From: Setophaga petechia
Taxonomy: Eukaryota > Chordata > Aves > Passeriformes > Parulidae
Length of the DNA stretch: 64,000 nt
Direction of reading: 5' to 3'
Assembly (NCBI GenBank): GCA_024362935.1
Contig: JANCRA010000009.1
Span: 15,755,572-15,819,571 of the forward strand
Every line of letters begins with the position of its first letter. Within the stretch, counting starts at the first letter, position 1. Positions 27,101 through 38,647 of the stretch are shown piece by piece. Position numbers and translations under genes: made by a program. The notes under the pieces were generated by a model. The model searched no databases, was not told the DNA's origin, and worked only from the letters and a program-made list of their open reading frames with translations.

Positions 27101-30100
27101 TTAAATAATTCCAGCAGACATGTATGAATGCCTGTGGTACTCTATCATGCCATCATTGCATCCATTGTCACCACTCCAGCCAAAACAACACCAAAAACTC
27201 TATACTGACTAACGTGAGAGAGAAATGAGCCAGTGTCCAAGAAATAACAGTTGTTAAGAGGACAAATAAGATCTTTCTTTCATGACAACATTTTGATAAA
27301 AAAAAATTGAAAGGCACCTTAATAACTCAATGTATTGAATGCAAGTCCAAAAGGAGAGATAAATGTGTCAGCTGTATGTTTCCTGCTTCAATCTCCAGTT
27401 TGGTAAAAAGCCCTGCTTGAAAGGCAGAGACTGCAGCACTTAATAATAGGCTGCCATTGGGCAAATTTCTTCTCTTATGATATCAAGTGGCATTATACTG
27501 ATGTCTGTTGGACACTAGCCATTCACCTCATGCTTTCAAGTAGCCATTCACCTCGTGCTTTCAAGTAAGAGGTTATTAGAAGTTTTTTGCCTCTAAAACA
27601 TATGTGATTAAACAGAGGTTCCATACCTTTAAAGACTATTTGCTGTTGTCCAGCTACTGATATTAAACTGAGTCCAGTTATACTCAGTTTTAATAGAAGA
27701 AAGAAATCTGTGGACAGAGTTTTTTGAGGTCATTAAATCATTCCAAATACATCTTATTAGGTTAACAGTAATGTGCTTGCCTAAAATACTCAGGGAAAAG
27801 CAATCACTCATGGTAATGTACTGAACTCAGGATAGGGAACTTGCATTAGGAAATGTAGTTGCATAATTTTAAGGTCATTTGGGGCCTACTATGCATATGT
27901 ATAAAGAGGGCAATATCAAACAATAAATTAGAAACATGTAATAAATGTATTGTGGAAGTAAGAACTTCCAGCCTTTGAAGGTTATAGAATCCATGGCCCT
28001 CTAAAATTTACTCCTACATTTACCAGCTTGCTTGAATAGTACTGATCATTTTATTTCAAAGTCCATGTCAGAAAAATATGTCTTTTTTCTCTCCAAAACA
28101 CTTCAAATTCCACCATGAGAGACACACCACCTCAAGAACCAAAGCAGCATGACTAAATTATGGTTGACTAGCAGGTTTCTCAGACACAGAAGCATCAAAA
28201 CTTTGAAGTCAACATCATCCATCTTCTAAGGGAAACTTTAGAAATGGTGAAGACTCTCAACTTCACATTGACTTAACTTGAAGTTGTGAATTCTCAGTTA
28301 ATTCACAACCAGGTCTTTGAAATTTCCCATATTTGATTTGATATTTTTACTTGATGACCACTTTTCACACACTCTATAACACTGGCAGAGTACTCTGAGA
28401 AGTTCTGGGTGAGGAAGAGGACTGAAAATAAAATCATTTTATCTTGCCAATGGAGGTCTCTGGTATCCAACAAACAGGGTCTCAGCTCCTTTCTAACCAC
28501 CTACTTCCCACCCGCAGCTGTCAACTGCACGCAATCAAACAAGGAGTGGCAGATGGCTTTAGCAGAGTCAGTGCCCCAGGGGCAAGAAACAAGAGAAGGG
28601 AAAGTACTCATGCTGCTGCAATGACAAAGACAAAGCAAGGGAGCAAGTTAGGGACAAGAACTTCCACTACAGAGCTGCACATATATTCTGTCTCACAGGT
28701 CTAGGACACCTTCCCCTTACACCCTGCCCACAACCTTCCAAAGTAGTCTTCCACTTTATGAAGTAAATGAGGTCTTCTCTGACCACATTTACTCCAACTT
28801 TTCCAAGAAATGTGGAGGAAAAAACTCCATATGGTCAGTTAGGGCACATTCATCACATTAAATATCACGTTGAAAAGATCTGTAATTTGCAATCCTGCCA
28901 TACCATTAAATGTACAATATTAGGCCACTATGGATTTATTTCTAATTTTGTAAAGACAGAGGTAGCAGATTAAAGTTAGAACCTTGCTGATGATTGAAAA
29001 CACTTAGACGTATTTTAGGGGCTGAGGGAGATGAGAAGAAGACAGGGCCACAAGACACAGCCAGGAAATATTTGTGCTGCTTCTGAGTACCACACACTTC
29101 AAGTTATGTTAATTGAAGTACTTGTCTTTACAGGAATGATGGTGATAAAGCAGTTTATCGTTTGTGTTCTCCAACATATCCAGCTTATCATTAATTAGAT
29201 ATTAGAGTGAAATAGTGTAACAAAGGTGCAATGTGGCAACATTTTTCCTACACATAAACAAAGCATTTTAGAGGATCAGAGCCTGTGATTCATACAAGAA
29301 CTCCCACTCTCACCAAAGCTGATGAGCCTACTCACACAACATCAAAACTGTGGTGAAAAAAATGTTCCTTCTTCTGTTTAATACATCTCACCCATCTCAA
29401 GTTCTAGGAGACACTGGTTTGCTAGATGAAAGCTCAGTGTCAAGATGAATTTTTACTTTTGTACTCAGATATGTGAATAAGTAATACATTGAGAATGCCA
29501 GTACTATATTCATACTTCACTTACACCAAAATATACTAATAGTTCTTTTTCAAAGTAATTTTTAGGGATCATGAATTATATAGCATTGGGCTGGTTAATA
29601 TACCTTGCAATGGTGCAATGCCAATATGCTACATTTATCCAGTCAGCCTTGAGCAGTTTTGGATGGCATGCAATGTCTTAAAAACCACAGACATGAGTTA
29701 CTGAGTTACTCTCATTCACACTGTTATCTTTTACTAGGATTGCAAGTTGTTGAAAGTGAGAAAAAGTGACTTATTGCCTCCTTAACTGACATTTTAAGCA
29801 TCTTACTAGTAAACTAATAAAGAAGCTTACTTCTAGGTCTAAAAGAAACAAAACAAAAAAAAAAAAAAGCCAACAAATCAACCAACTGAAAACAACAACA
29901 GAAAAACCCACTGCAAAAACCCAACCCTCTTCTCTTACAGTAACAAGCTCCCAGGTAACACACTTAAGTAACTCGCTTTACACCTGATGGTGAAGGTGTG
30001 CTTGAAAGAGATTAAGCAGTAGTTAAGAAACCTACCTACAGATTGAATCAATTTGCCATTACTCATATTAAATGCTACTGGACCACTTTATAAACTTGAT

Positions 30101-30826
30101 AAAAGCATCCTTCTAAAGTAGTTGTAAATATAAAGGTGGTAAATAAGTATTTAGACTTTTCACAAATATCAGGTAAAGCTTTCAGTCCAAGGTCAGATTA
30201 AATAGGGACAGGAAAGGAAGTCAAACAATCAAAACCTTTTCAATAAACCGAACTATAATTGGAGCTTTCAAACCTCTTACCAGCCAAAAGAAAAAGTGGC
30301 GAGCTCCTATTCCTCCAACTCCAGCTCTAATATTGTTTGAAGCAAACAGCAGCTTATTAATGCAGCAGACACGAGAAGCACTTATGAACATGAAAACCCA
30401 GCTTTCATGGGCTTTTTGTTCGCCGTACTCCGGGGCGTGGAGCAGCCACTCCAGGGCTGTCGAGACCTGCAGAACCCACCACCAGCCGCAGCAGCTGCGG
30501 CTCCGTGGCTGCGCCGTGCTCCGCGTACCCATCGCGTACCCACGGCGGGGGCGGCTCCGAGCGGCGGAGCCGGAGCGGCCGCGGGGATGGAGGAGCCCGG
30601 CCGAGCCCTCCTCGCGGCCCCGCCGCCCGCCCCTCAGCCTGCGCTCTCCGCGGAGCTCGCTGCCATCACCGAGCCCGCCGCGGGCCCCAGGGGCGGGCGG
30701 CGCGGCTCCGTGCCAGGCAGGGCGGCCTGGGGGCGGCGGTGCCCGGCCGAGCCCGCGGCGCCCGGCGGAGCCGCCGCCTCCCCCGCGCCCGCCCCGCTCC
30801 GCGGCCCGGCTGCCGCACGCACCCAC
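24146..30826 (-). other. TNFRSF19 intron 1 (inferred)
   Basis: About 6.7 kb between the inferred noncoding first exon and exon 2. It is AT-rich and has a 25-bp tandem duplication at 27516-27565 and an A-rich/A-C-rich run at 29850-29930. No coding exon is recognised. The right boundary depends on the first-exon call. Confidence 0.55.
27516..27565. repeat. 25-bp tandem duplication
   Basis: Two adjacent 25-bp copies beginning TAGCCATTCACCTC differ at one base (A/G). This is a simple slippage-type duplication in the inferred intron 1. Confidence 0.95.
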
Positions 30827-30905
30827 CTGCCACGGCCGCCCCGGCCAGCCCAGGAGCGCCCGTCCCGCAGCGACCCCGCCGCCGCCGCCGCCTGCCCTCG
30901 GCGGG
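30827..30905 (-). other. TNFRSF19: Probable noncoding first exon of TNFRSF19
   Basis: Exon 2 starts at a splice acceptor only 23 bases before the ATG, so at least one upstream noncoding exon is required. In the CpG island the best minus-strand donor I see is GGCAG|GTGGGT, with the last exon base at 30827. The 5' end given here (about 30905) is a guess from the positions of the CCAAT box, GC box and X-box just upstream. CpG-island transcription may start at several places. An alternative first exon could lie near the second CpG-rich patch at 37.3 kb. Confidence 0.4.
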
Positions 30906-30911
30906 CGCCCC

Positions 30912-30925
30912 GTCACCCCGGCAAC
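30912..30925. promoter_or_regulatory. RFX-type X-box (GTCACC-CC-GGCAAC)
   Basis: The 14 bases GTCACCCCGGCAAC fit the RFX X-box consensus GTNRCC-N(0-3)-RGYAAC at every defined position, with a 2-base spacer. The site lies inside the CpG island, about 45 bp from a CCAAT box and next to a GC box, which is the usual arrangement for working X-boxes. Whether an RFX protein binds here is not shown by sequence alone. Confidence 0.5.
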
Positions 30926-30969
30926 GCCGCGCCCGCCCCGCCTCGGGCCCGTCAGCTGAGCGCGGGCAG

Positions 30970-30974
30970 CCAAT
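30970..30974 (+). promoter_or_regulatory. CCAAT box at the upstream edge of the CpG island
   Basis: CCAAT in a GCAGCCAATGGG context is a good NF-Y-type site, and NF-Y works in either orientation. It is the last non-repetitive sequence before the tetranucleotide array, and it sits 65-70 bp upstream of the inferred minus-strand start region. A CAGCTG E-box lies at 30953-30958. Confidence 0.45.
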
Positions 30975-30975
30975 G

Positions 30976-31190
30976 GGATGGATGGATGGATGGATGGATG
31001 GATGGATGGATGGATGGATGGATGGATGGATGGATGGATGGATGGATGGATGGATGGATGGATGGATGGATGGATGGATGGATGGATGGATGGATGGATG
31101 GATGGATGGATGGATGGATGGATGGATGGATGGATGGATGGATGGATGGATGGACGGACGGACGGATGGATTGGATGGATGGATGGATGG
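30976..31190. repeat. (GGAT)n tetranucleotide microsatellite, about 53 units
   Basis: The GGAT unit is uninterrupted from 30976 to about 31152. It is followed by three GGAC variant units (about 31153-31164), a one-base slip near 31171, and more GGAT to 31190. No frame of the array contains a stop codon, so it produces long artefactual frames: repeated Met-Asp-Gly-Trp on the plus strand and repeated Ser-Ile-His-Pro on the minus strand. The run of near-identical units implies high mutability and probable length polymorphism. Confidence 0.97.
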
Positions 31191-34100
31191 TGCCGTGAGT
31201 CCGCGCTGGGAGGATATGAGTGGGGGTGTGTGCCTCCTACCACTGGTATGAAGCCAGGGTGAATCACTAGTGAGGGGGTGGTGTCCCTTTTATCCCACCA
31301 GGACGACAGGATAGCAGGGCACTCCTGTGCCCACCTCTGCTTCCAGATTCTGCCTGGTGTTGGGACTGCAGCCTTGGCATTGCTGATGCCCCTCAGAGGG
31401 AGTTCAGGCTTGAGGCTGCTGGGCTATTCTAAAGCTACTGGTGCTTGGCCACTGTTCAGGTGAGTGTACAATCCTTGTAATTCAGCAAAGCCCTTTCCAC
31501 CTCTCCTGCCCAAAAAGCATGACAGAGGCTTTCTGACAACACACAGCAAATTCTCTTTTCTTGAGTAGCTTTTTCTTCCTGTTAGCTCAGAGCCTGAAAT
31601 ATTTTATCCATTCTGCAGGTAGTAAGTTACCCAGCTGTAAGCACAGTGCCAATACCAAATGTGAGTATCCATGGAGAAATGGAGAAATCCAGCCCTTCAC
31701 GGATAGTAAATTTTTCATAGTCGCTAGGTTGGGTGTTACTACCACTTACTGTGACACAAATTAGGAGCTTTTATCAAGTTAGTGATTCTCCAACATTGGT
31801 GAAATTAGTCTTGGAGATCTTGGTAAGGGTACTGCTGCTGCAGGAATTTCAGGTTATTAGTTTTACTTCTAATGAAAAAGTTAATGATCCACTTACAGTC
31901 TAGACAACTTATGGACACACAAGGAACAAGGTTAGACTCTGAAAAAATGAACAAACTATTATACTGGGAGGTAAAGCGTTTTCAAATAAACAGAATTTTT
32001 GGATCTCCTCACCAAAAATGTTTGAAGATCACCAGCCAAAGGGCTTCTCTAAAAACAAGGAGTGCTTATTGAAATCCAGCAAGTTGTGTGCAAAGAGAGA
32101 AATGATTGCTGCAAAACTAGTTGCTTCCAATTATAAAACCCAAACAGCTCTGAATGTACAGGGGTTTTCATGTAATTCTCTTCTGAAGGGCCTTCAAAGA
32201 AGAGCTTCAGGACCCTTGCCAGGAGGAGCTCTGCAAGAGGCTGGAATTTCAGTGAGGAATGGCATGCTGCAGCGCAACAGCAGCGCATCTGTTGTGAATA
32301 GCAGCTGCTGCACAGCACTGAGCATTGCACACAGTCTCACTATTTACAGACAATCTTTTGTGTGTTATCTGTTTTCTGGAGCCACCGGCGAAACTGTTGC
32401 GTGAGTTCTTCTTAGTAGAATCGTCATGTATGTTTCAGATACTTGTTTTAAAGGAGTATAGTTAGACAAAGGTATTAAAATATCTCAGAGTTCTTAAGTG
32501 TTGACTAAACACTCAGGATTACCATATAAAGAAACATTAAGACTTTCATCAGACAGTGGGTTACTATGCTAATGAACTCAGAGCAATGTGCTGTCTGTAA
32601 CACTGAAACTTAAACGTTAAAGTCCTTGTTGTAGCATGTAAAATCTTTCCTCTGAATGTAAAATGGATGAGTTAGTTCCATTCATCATTGAAAGGGTATT
32701 GAAAATTGTAGAGTTTACATTGTTTTGAATCCTGATGCTTCTCAGGAAATTGAAGAAGTGAATTGCTAGAACTAGTACAGAGATTCTCACTACAACAGAG
32801 AAAGCAAAAAAGAAATACTTGGAAAGCAGTTTCAGCTGACCCCTTTGATAAGACTAAGTTGCGTGACATATCTGATGTGGAAGCAGAAATTGTACAGCAA
32901 TAGGAAGTTGTTATCTTCATATCTCAAATGCTAACACAGTTCCCCCAGTCAACTGTGAGATAGATCTACTCTTGTTATGACAGCTGTTGGAAGCTGATGT
33001 CAGTATAACTGTGCAGTGTCTTTTGATAATCTTAACTATTACAAACCTTAAAATATGTTTATGATGTTATCTAAGGCACACTGTTTGAAAATGGCTCTAT
33101 TTATAACCAGAAATTGCTCAAGCTATTTTAATAAATAAATCATACACTTGGGAGTTTCCTAGTCAGATCTGCTTGAAAAAGCATTGTGAACTTTTTGTTT
33201 CTGAAGGCTTAAGCCTGAGGATTAATTAATGTTTATACAGCTCTTAGTAAAAGCAAAGTTACTAGTGCCAAGAATTATTACTATTTAATCTTTAAAAGTC
33301 AGATCAATGACAGGCCAAACTGTCAGAGAACTGCTATTTAAAACAACAAAATTTGCTGAAAATCCTCTTCCCACCATGCTTGAATGTGTTCAAGTGTGCT
33401 TTCATTTCAGCCTCACTTACATACAGATGAGCAAAGATATTTTTCAGCTTAATTGGGTTGACGCCCATCTTTGTTTAAATATCTGGGGGATTACCTAAAA
33501 TCCTAGAGGCTTCTTACAAAATTTAAAAAAAACTTTGTTTCTTAAATGCATTTTCAGGGCCTAAATGCTGCAAATAATTATCTATACAAATCCTACTCAA
33601 CAGTGTAATCTATCTGATTAACCAGTGTTTCTCCTGTGTGCAACTTCACCCATTTGTGTGATAGGTCAGACCCTTGTAGTGATAGTTTAATGCGTTAGAC
33701 TTGCACAGCTATTTTAACTTCTGAGGAAAAAGGCTCCTTGTGTTATTTTTTAAAATTTGCTTCCCTTTCTACTTTACACCAAGCAGAGGTAAAGTTTAGA
33801 AGCAATTTTCCTCAGAAAATAAATGTACATGTTGGAAAGCAAGCAACAAGCAAGAGGGAACTGGAAAGGCAGAGAAGCTCATCAGCAAAGCATAGAATTA
33901 ATAAATAAAGCCATCTTTTCAGGGTTACAGGAACATATTTTAGCACATCATTGTGACTTAGGGAGAAATACTACATTTTGCTTTAGCTATGCCTTAAATT
34001 ATATTCTTTTTTGACAGCTATACACATATTATTCATACAGTGCTAATTACTTTCCTTATAATATAATTGACTTGTTAAGTAAGAATATGAATTAATTGGT

Positions 34101-37100
34101 GGCATGGAAAACTAAGTGATTCCAAGTCAGGCCTAGTTAATCTGTGTCTGACATATTATCTCTTGATATTCAGTAAATTGAAGTTTTATATATACAAATA
34201 GTGTTTTAATTAGAAGAAACAAACTTTGCAGACTGACTAATGAAAGGTATCTACATTTATCTGGAAGTGTTGATAACTTGATCTTCCTCAGATGCAAGCA
34301 GACTGTTAAAATTTGGGTTTGCATGTTGCAATGGTGCATACTGAAATATGAATATCTTCAAGGTCCTGTAGACTGGTAGACATCTTAAAGAATAGTGTTC
34401 AAGTGATGCTTGACTGACTTTTAGATGCAATTTGTTAATAAATGTATTTAAAATTTATATACACCTAAATTTAGACCTAAGACTATATAAGTCAGTATTA
34501 CTAGCCACCATTAAGACTAGATCTTCAAAGACCTCAGTGTCTGGAATGTTTGCAAGTCTGGTCCCAATTATGGGTTCTAAGTTCTTCTGAAAATCTAAAT
34601 TATATTTAAATACTACAGAAGGAGTTTGAGTCTTATTTTAACAGTCTGACTCCAGCTGCAGGCACAGAACACTCATGGATTTGTCCCAAACTCACACAAA
34701 GATCTGGCCCTTTAAAACTGCAAATGTGTGAATAATCCTAAACCTTAAAATGATTGTTCCCTTAGAATGAATGTCTGGAGTAGATGTCTCAAAATTTCTT
34801 CAACACAGTACTTTTCATAAATAAGAGTTTGAGGAACAGAATACAAAACACTGTGAGTGGAAATTGCATCACTGAAATGCAGCAAAACTTCTACGAAATT
34901 CAGCAAAACTAGCTGTTTGCTCTAGACAAACCTAAGATTTCTTTAATATATTTATTAAAATGCCTTAGAGGGAACTTCTATCATCAGGTCAGAAGATGAC
35001 TTTTATTTTCAATATTTCATATGGTACAGCTGAACTATAATCCCTTCAATCTTAAAATAAAATCATTTCCTTTTGTGGATAAGGATGTTATGCTTATAAA
35101 TTAGTTCTAAAAACTTGTGGAAGCAGAGACTTTTTTCATCTCAAGTATGGAACTATTAGGCTTAAAAGTGTTGTCTGAAGAAGACACAGTTTAGTAAATG
35201 CACTGAGAGCAAACAAAGTATTACAGTGTGTAGGAGATATGGTTGGTCTTTCCTTAGAAAACAAGTACTCCCCGGAGTCATGTAATACATGAATTCAAAT
35301 ACAAATTTACAAAACTATAGATGGTATGAATGAGCAGTGCAACCCAAAATCTTAGGTACCCCCAAAGCATTGAAAAATACTGGGTTTGCTTCAGTTTTTC
35401 AATCTATTATTCTAGATAGTCTGTTCTCTATATATTTCTGCCCAAGAGCTGCAAACAAAATGCTGCATAAATTACAATCTTTTGAACTTTGTACACACAA
35501 TGATGTGTAGTATTATTGCTTATGTGAACTGTATAATTCCTTAAATTCCTGCAACACAAAACTGAGAAACAACCCCAAAATTCAGTACCTGTTATCTGAT
35601 GAAGTTTTCCAGTGCCAGAGTTTCTGCAGCTTAATTTCACACCGCTGGAGCTTCTGTATTAAATGCTTTTACCTCCTTAAGAAAAAAAAAAAAAAAAGAA
35701 AGAAAGAAAAAGAAAAAGAAAAGAAAAAAAAAAAAGTATGTCAGCACAAGCCCAGACGAAACTCCAAATCCGGGAAAATAAAATTAACCATGCAGATCAA
35801 AGGCAGACGAGCACTGAGACCAAATGCCTGTAATCTGATCAGTGATCAGTTGCCGTACATCAAAGGCAGTGCTTTGGCGAGGAAAAAGAGCTCCTTTTCC
35901 AGCAGGTAGCTGCACTCAAATTCTGCCTTTCAGTGCTCTGCACTGGCTCTTTTCCCCCTCTCCTTGCTTGTGCTGGGAGAATGCGCACGATTCTGAAATG
36001 CTTGGGGTTGAGTGGCTGGATCTGTAGCTTTTGAGTTCCCAAGCTGTGTTGTGGATTGTGTGTTGGAAGCTTTCCCCAGTGCCAGCGGGTTCCGCTTTAT
36101 CCCTTTCATCTCGCTGAGCTGCAGATCCCATGACATCATTCAATGCTGTGGGACTGGTTAGAGAGCTGTAATACAGCCTGTGGGGGAATGCAGCTAAAGA
36201 GCAGCAAGAGTTTGCATGATTTCTAATCAGGTTAGTCCATTGTAGCAAACCCAAGGCTCACTTCAAAGTCTTCACTACATTTAAGTTTCCTCCCAAGAAG
36301 AAAGAATAGTGTAGCTAGAAAGTTTTCTTTAAAACATCCTTTATAATTTTGACTGCAAAAGGAAGTTACAGTCTTTCATAAAGTTCTGAAGTCAGACATG
36401 AAGGTCAGTTTGCTAGGCAGCTGTATCACACAAGAGAAACTACTTTTGTTTATCTCTTTCTCCAGATTTGGAGCAGAGAAAATGGTGCATTTTGTACGCT
36501 GGCATTGGATTTTTGCACTGGCAAAACCAAGCACAATAGACTATGCTCTTAGTCCCTGGCTCACGTCCTCCCTGCCGCTTACTGTGTGGCCTTTTGCAAA
36601 TCATTTTATTTGAGCCTGATTCATCTGTGTCTCATGATTCCTCTACGTAAATGAGCTGTGAAGCTGCCATAAGTAACTCACTGAAGTGTTTTTCAGTGTA
36701 AAGGCATTTTTTAGCTAGAGTAGATTTGAAGTGTTCACCATTGTGCTTCCGCAGAGGGAGGGGGAGGCTTGTGGGTCATGGGAGCGTATGGACAGACATT
36801 CTCTGTGCTGCTGCAGGTCACAGCTCTGAGGATTGCTGGAGGGTCCTGTGTAGCTCTGGCGAGCAGGGAAATCCTCAAGGCTGCTGTGACTTTCTCTCTT
36901 GCAGTGCAGCGGAAAGGCAGAAGAAATGTACTACTGAATTTCATATTAAGTGATCTGAGGCTAAGTTAGCTTTTGGCACAGAGATTGATTCAGCCCTCTG
37001 TACTTCAGCTGTTAATAAAACATACAAATATCAAGCAGGATGGATTTTAGGATAATCAGCCGTATTGAAGATGTCACTGAAGTTCCCATCCGCGCATACA

Positions 37101-37265
37101 TCATACTTTGGGCATACCACATGTGCAGATGAAAGCGATACGAGCCTGTCAACTGGGAGACACATGCAAATATTTGCACACCGAGTAACCGAGAATTCAT
37201 TTAAAAGGCAAAAGTAGAAGGAGGCAATATGCTAGACCCATTTGCCTTAAGCGTTAAAACAAAAG
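31191..37265. other. Intergenic sequence right of the TNFRSF19 promoter
   Basis: No protein-coding gene is recognised. A consensus splice donor CAG|GTGAGT follows 31459 on the plus strand. A purine tract lies at 35681-35735. The block 35.83-36.25 kb is less AT-rich and carries TGACATCA (36131-36138) and a TTTGCATGA element near 36213, which would fit a regulatory element or noncoding exon but is not proof. Open frames of 60-128 codons here show no family resemblance. Confidence 0.6.
35681..35735. repeat. Poly-purine (A/AAAG) simple repeat
   Basis: A run of A interspersed with G: A tracts, then GAAA and GAAAAA units. It is uninterrupted purine on the plus strand for 55 bases. Confidence 0.95.
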
Positions 37266-37269
37266 CAAA

Positions 37270-37520
37270 CAATCAGCGGATAATGGGCACTGGATAGCCG
37301 AGCGCGGGAGCCATAGAGGGTCCGGCGGAGATCCCTCGTTCTGCTCCCCGTGGGTGGGCTGCAGCCTCCTCCTTGTCCCTGCTCGTCCCCCGCTCCTTGC
37401 CCTGCACAGCCCGGCCGCGCCGCTCGGGAATGGTGCTCCCGCCGCACTCGGTGGGATAGGGAGCCTTCTGCTGGTGGGACGGCGCACTGTGGGCCGGCAA
37501 GGAGCGCTCTGCTCCTTGAG
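37270..37520. promoter_or_regulatory. Second, smaller CpG-rich patch
   Basis: Roughly 250 bp with about twenty CpG dinucleotides, including CCCGGCCGCGCCGCTCGGG, in AT-rich surroundings about 6.4 kb upstream of the main CpG island. Open frames of 66-108 codons exist on both strands but match nothing I know. It may be an alternative TNFRSF19 promoter, a noncoding RNA promoter, or an orphan island. Confidence 0.5.
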
Positions 37521-38543
37521 ATGGCAAGAAATGTTTCCAGAAATGCTCGAGAACCTTACAAAATGTGTTGCAGAATGCAATTCTGTTGCTGGCTGGACGG
37601 AGTTTAATTATTGGTTTGTGTCACATGTCCAGGCAGGCATTTGATGTTCTGGTAACTGAGATGAAGAGGAGCTGATGCACGTACAAAGAAGTATGGTGCA
37701 GGTAATGAACTGACTTTCAGGTATACACTGCTGGAAAAAAACATGAACAGACCATATATTTCTCTCTTTCTCTAATTTCCACTTCCAATTATTATAAATA
37801 AAAGAAAATTATCCAGGCTGCTTACTTGTCTTTCAACATTAATTTGCATTCTTCTGATATATAACCCTCTATCACCAGAAAGTTTTTTGATAAGACTCCA
37901 TTTGTAGCTTTTGTGGTAAAACTTGAAATGCTTATATTGAAATAAAATGTATGGGTGGGCTGTGCTGAACTAAAATAACCCCTTCAATTTCAATGGTGCT
38001 TTAAGAACAAAGCTCTTCAGAGAAAACACCTCTTATTTCTCTGGATTTTAAGCAAAAGCAAGTCCTGATGGTTTATTAGAGGTCTTTGATCTTTCTTTCA
38101 TACATATGAAAAGAGAAGTAAGGTTAATTATTGCCAATCTAACCTTCTAAAGCTTAGGCATTGCATTTTGCATTTATGACACTACTTTTCACTGTGGAGT
38201 CTGTCAGCCTGAACTATCTGCTACTTCCTACTCTATGGCTCCTCAAAATTTGGCCAGATGTGTGTAATAATAACAACAGCTGTTGTTTCAATTGTTCAAG
38301 ATTTTTCCAAAAGCTGATAATGATTTCTACTCCTTACATAAAATGAGGATAATATTGTGATTTGTATAAAGCACAGAACAGACTAGAGTCAGAAACAGAA
38401 CTTACCTAAGATGACACTTCACTTTTACACTTTTTGATCATCAGCTCATGCTTTCTCTTATGGTCACTAACCTAGCAAGGCATTCAAGCACAAATGATCT
38501 GAAATCCATTAAGTTCTTCTCTAGAGGCTTGATTCTAATCACT

Positions 38544-38647
38544 GAAATTACTGAGGTAGGAACAGAAATTGTTGAAACTTGGGACCCAACTTTTTGAAAT
38601 TACTGAGGTAGGAACAGAAATTGTTGAAACTTGGGACCCAACTTTTT
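38544..38647. repeat. Perfect 52-bp tandem duplication
   Basis: Two adjacent identical 52-bp copies (38544-38595 and 38596-38647), each beginning GAAATTACTGAGGTAGGAAC and ending CCCAACTTTTT. Identity over 52 bp in neutral-looking sequence suggests a very recent event or an assembly artefact. Confidence 0.97.

Larger units (their letters stand above)
1..30960 (-). other. TNFRSF19: TNFRSF19 (TROY) locus, 5' part of the gene
   Basis: This entry spans the visible part of the gene, from the CpG-island promoter to the left edge of the window. Four coding exons are recognised by the TROY ectodomain sequence and by matched splice phases (0, 0, 2, 1). Visible introns are about 6.7 kb (intron 1, if exon 1 is right), 557 bp, 9.2 kb, 2.7 kb and more than 11 kb. 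The transmembrane exon and the long cytoplasmic exon were not found on either strand and should lie to the left of position 1. From family knowledge, TROY is a type I membrane receptor that recruits TRAFs, activates JNK and NF-kB, and in mammals works with the Nogo receptor and LINGO-1 in neurons. The right-hand boundary is set by the CpG island and is approximate. Confidence 0.85.
30420..30980. promoter_or_regulatory. CpG island, likely TNFRSF19 promoter
   Basis: This is an abrupt GC-rich block, dense in CpG, in otherwise AT-rich sequence. It lies immediately 5' of the TNFRSF19 coding exons in transcription order. It contains several GC boxes, for example GGGGGCGG at 30546-30553 on the plus strand and a GGCGGGGCGGGC stretch on the minus strand at 30931-30942. 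The long open frames across it on both strands come from base composition (few stop codons in GC-rich DNA), not from genes. The position and orientation fit the TNFRSF19 promoter, and the island may also fire rightward. Confidence 0.8.

Noticed and set aside
30333..31262. Overlapping plus-strand frames of 94-263 codons with Met-Asp-Gly-Trp repeats
   Set aside because: Several frames are open at once because the repeat lacks stops in every frame and the island is GC-rich. This is the signature of composition, not coding.
30221..31267. 348-codon open frame on the minus strand, the longest in the window
   Set aside because: It is built from the GGAT array (Ser-Ile-His-Pro repeats) and the stop-poor CpG island. 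It has no domain, no splice logic and no family resemblance.
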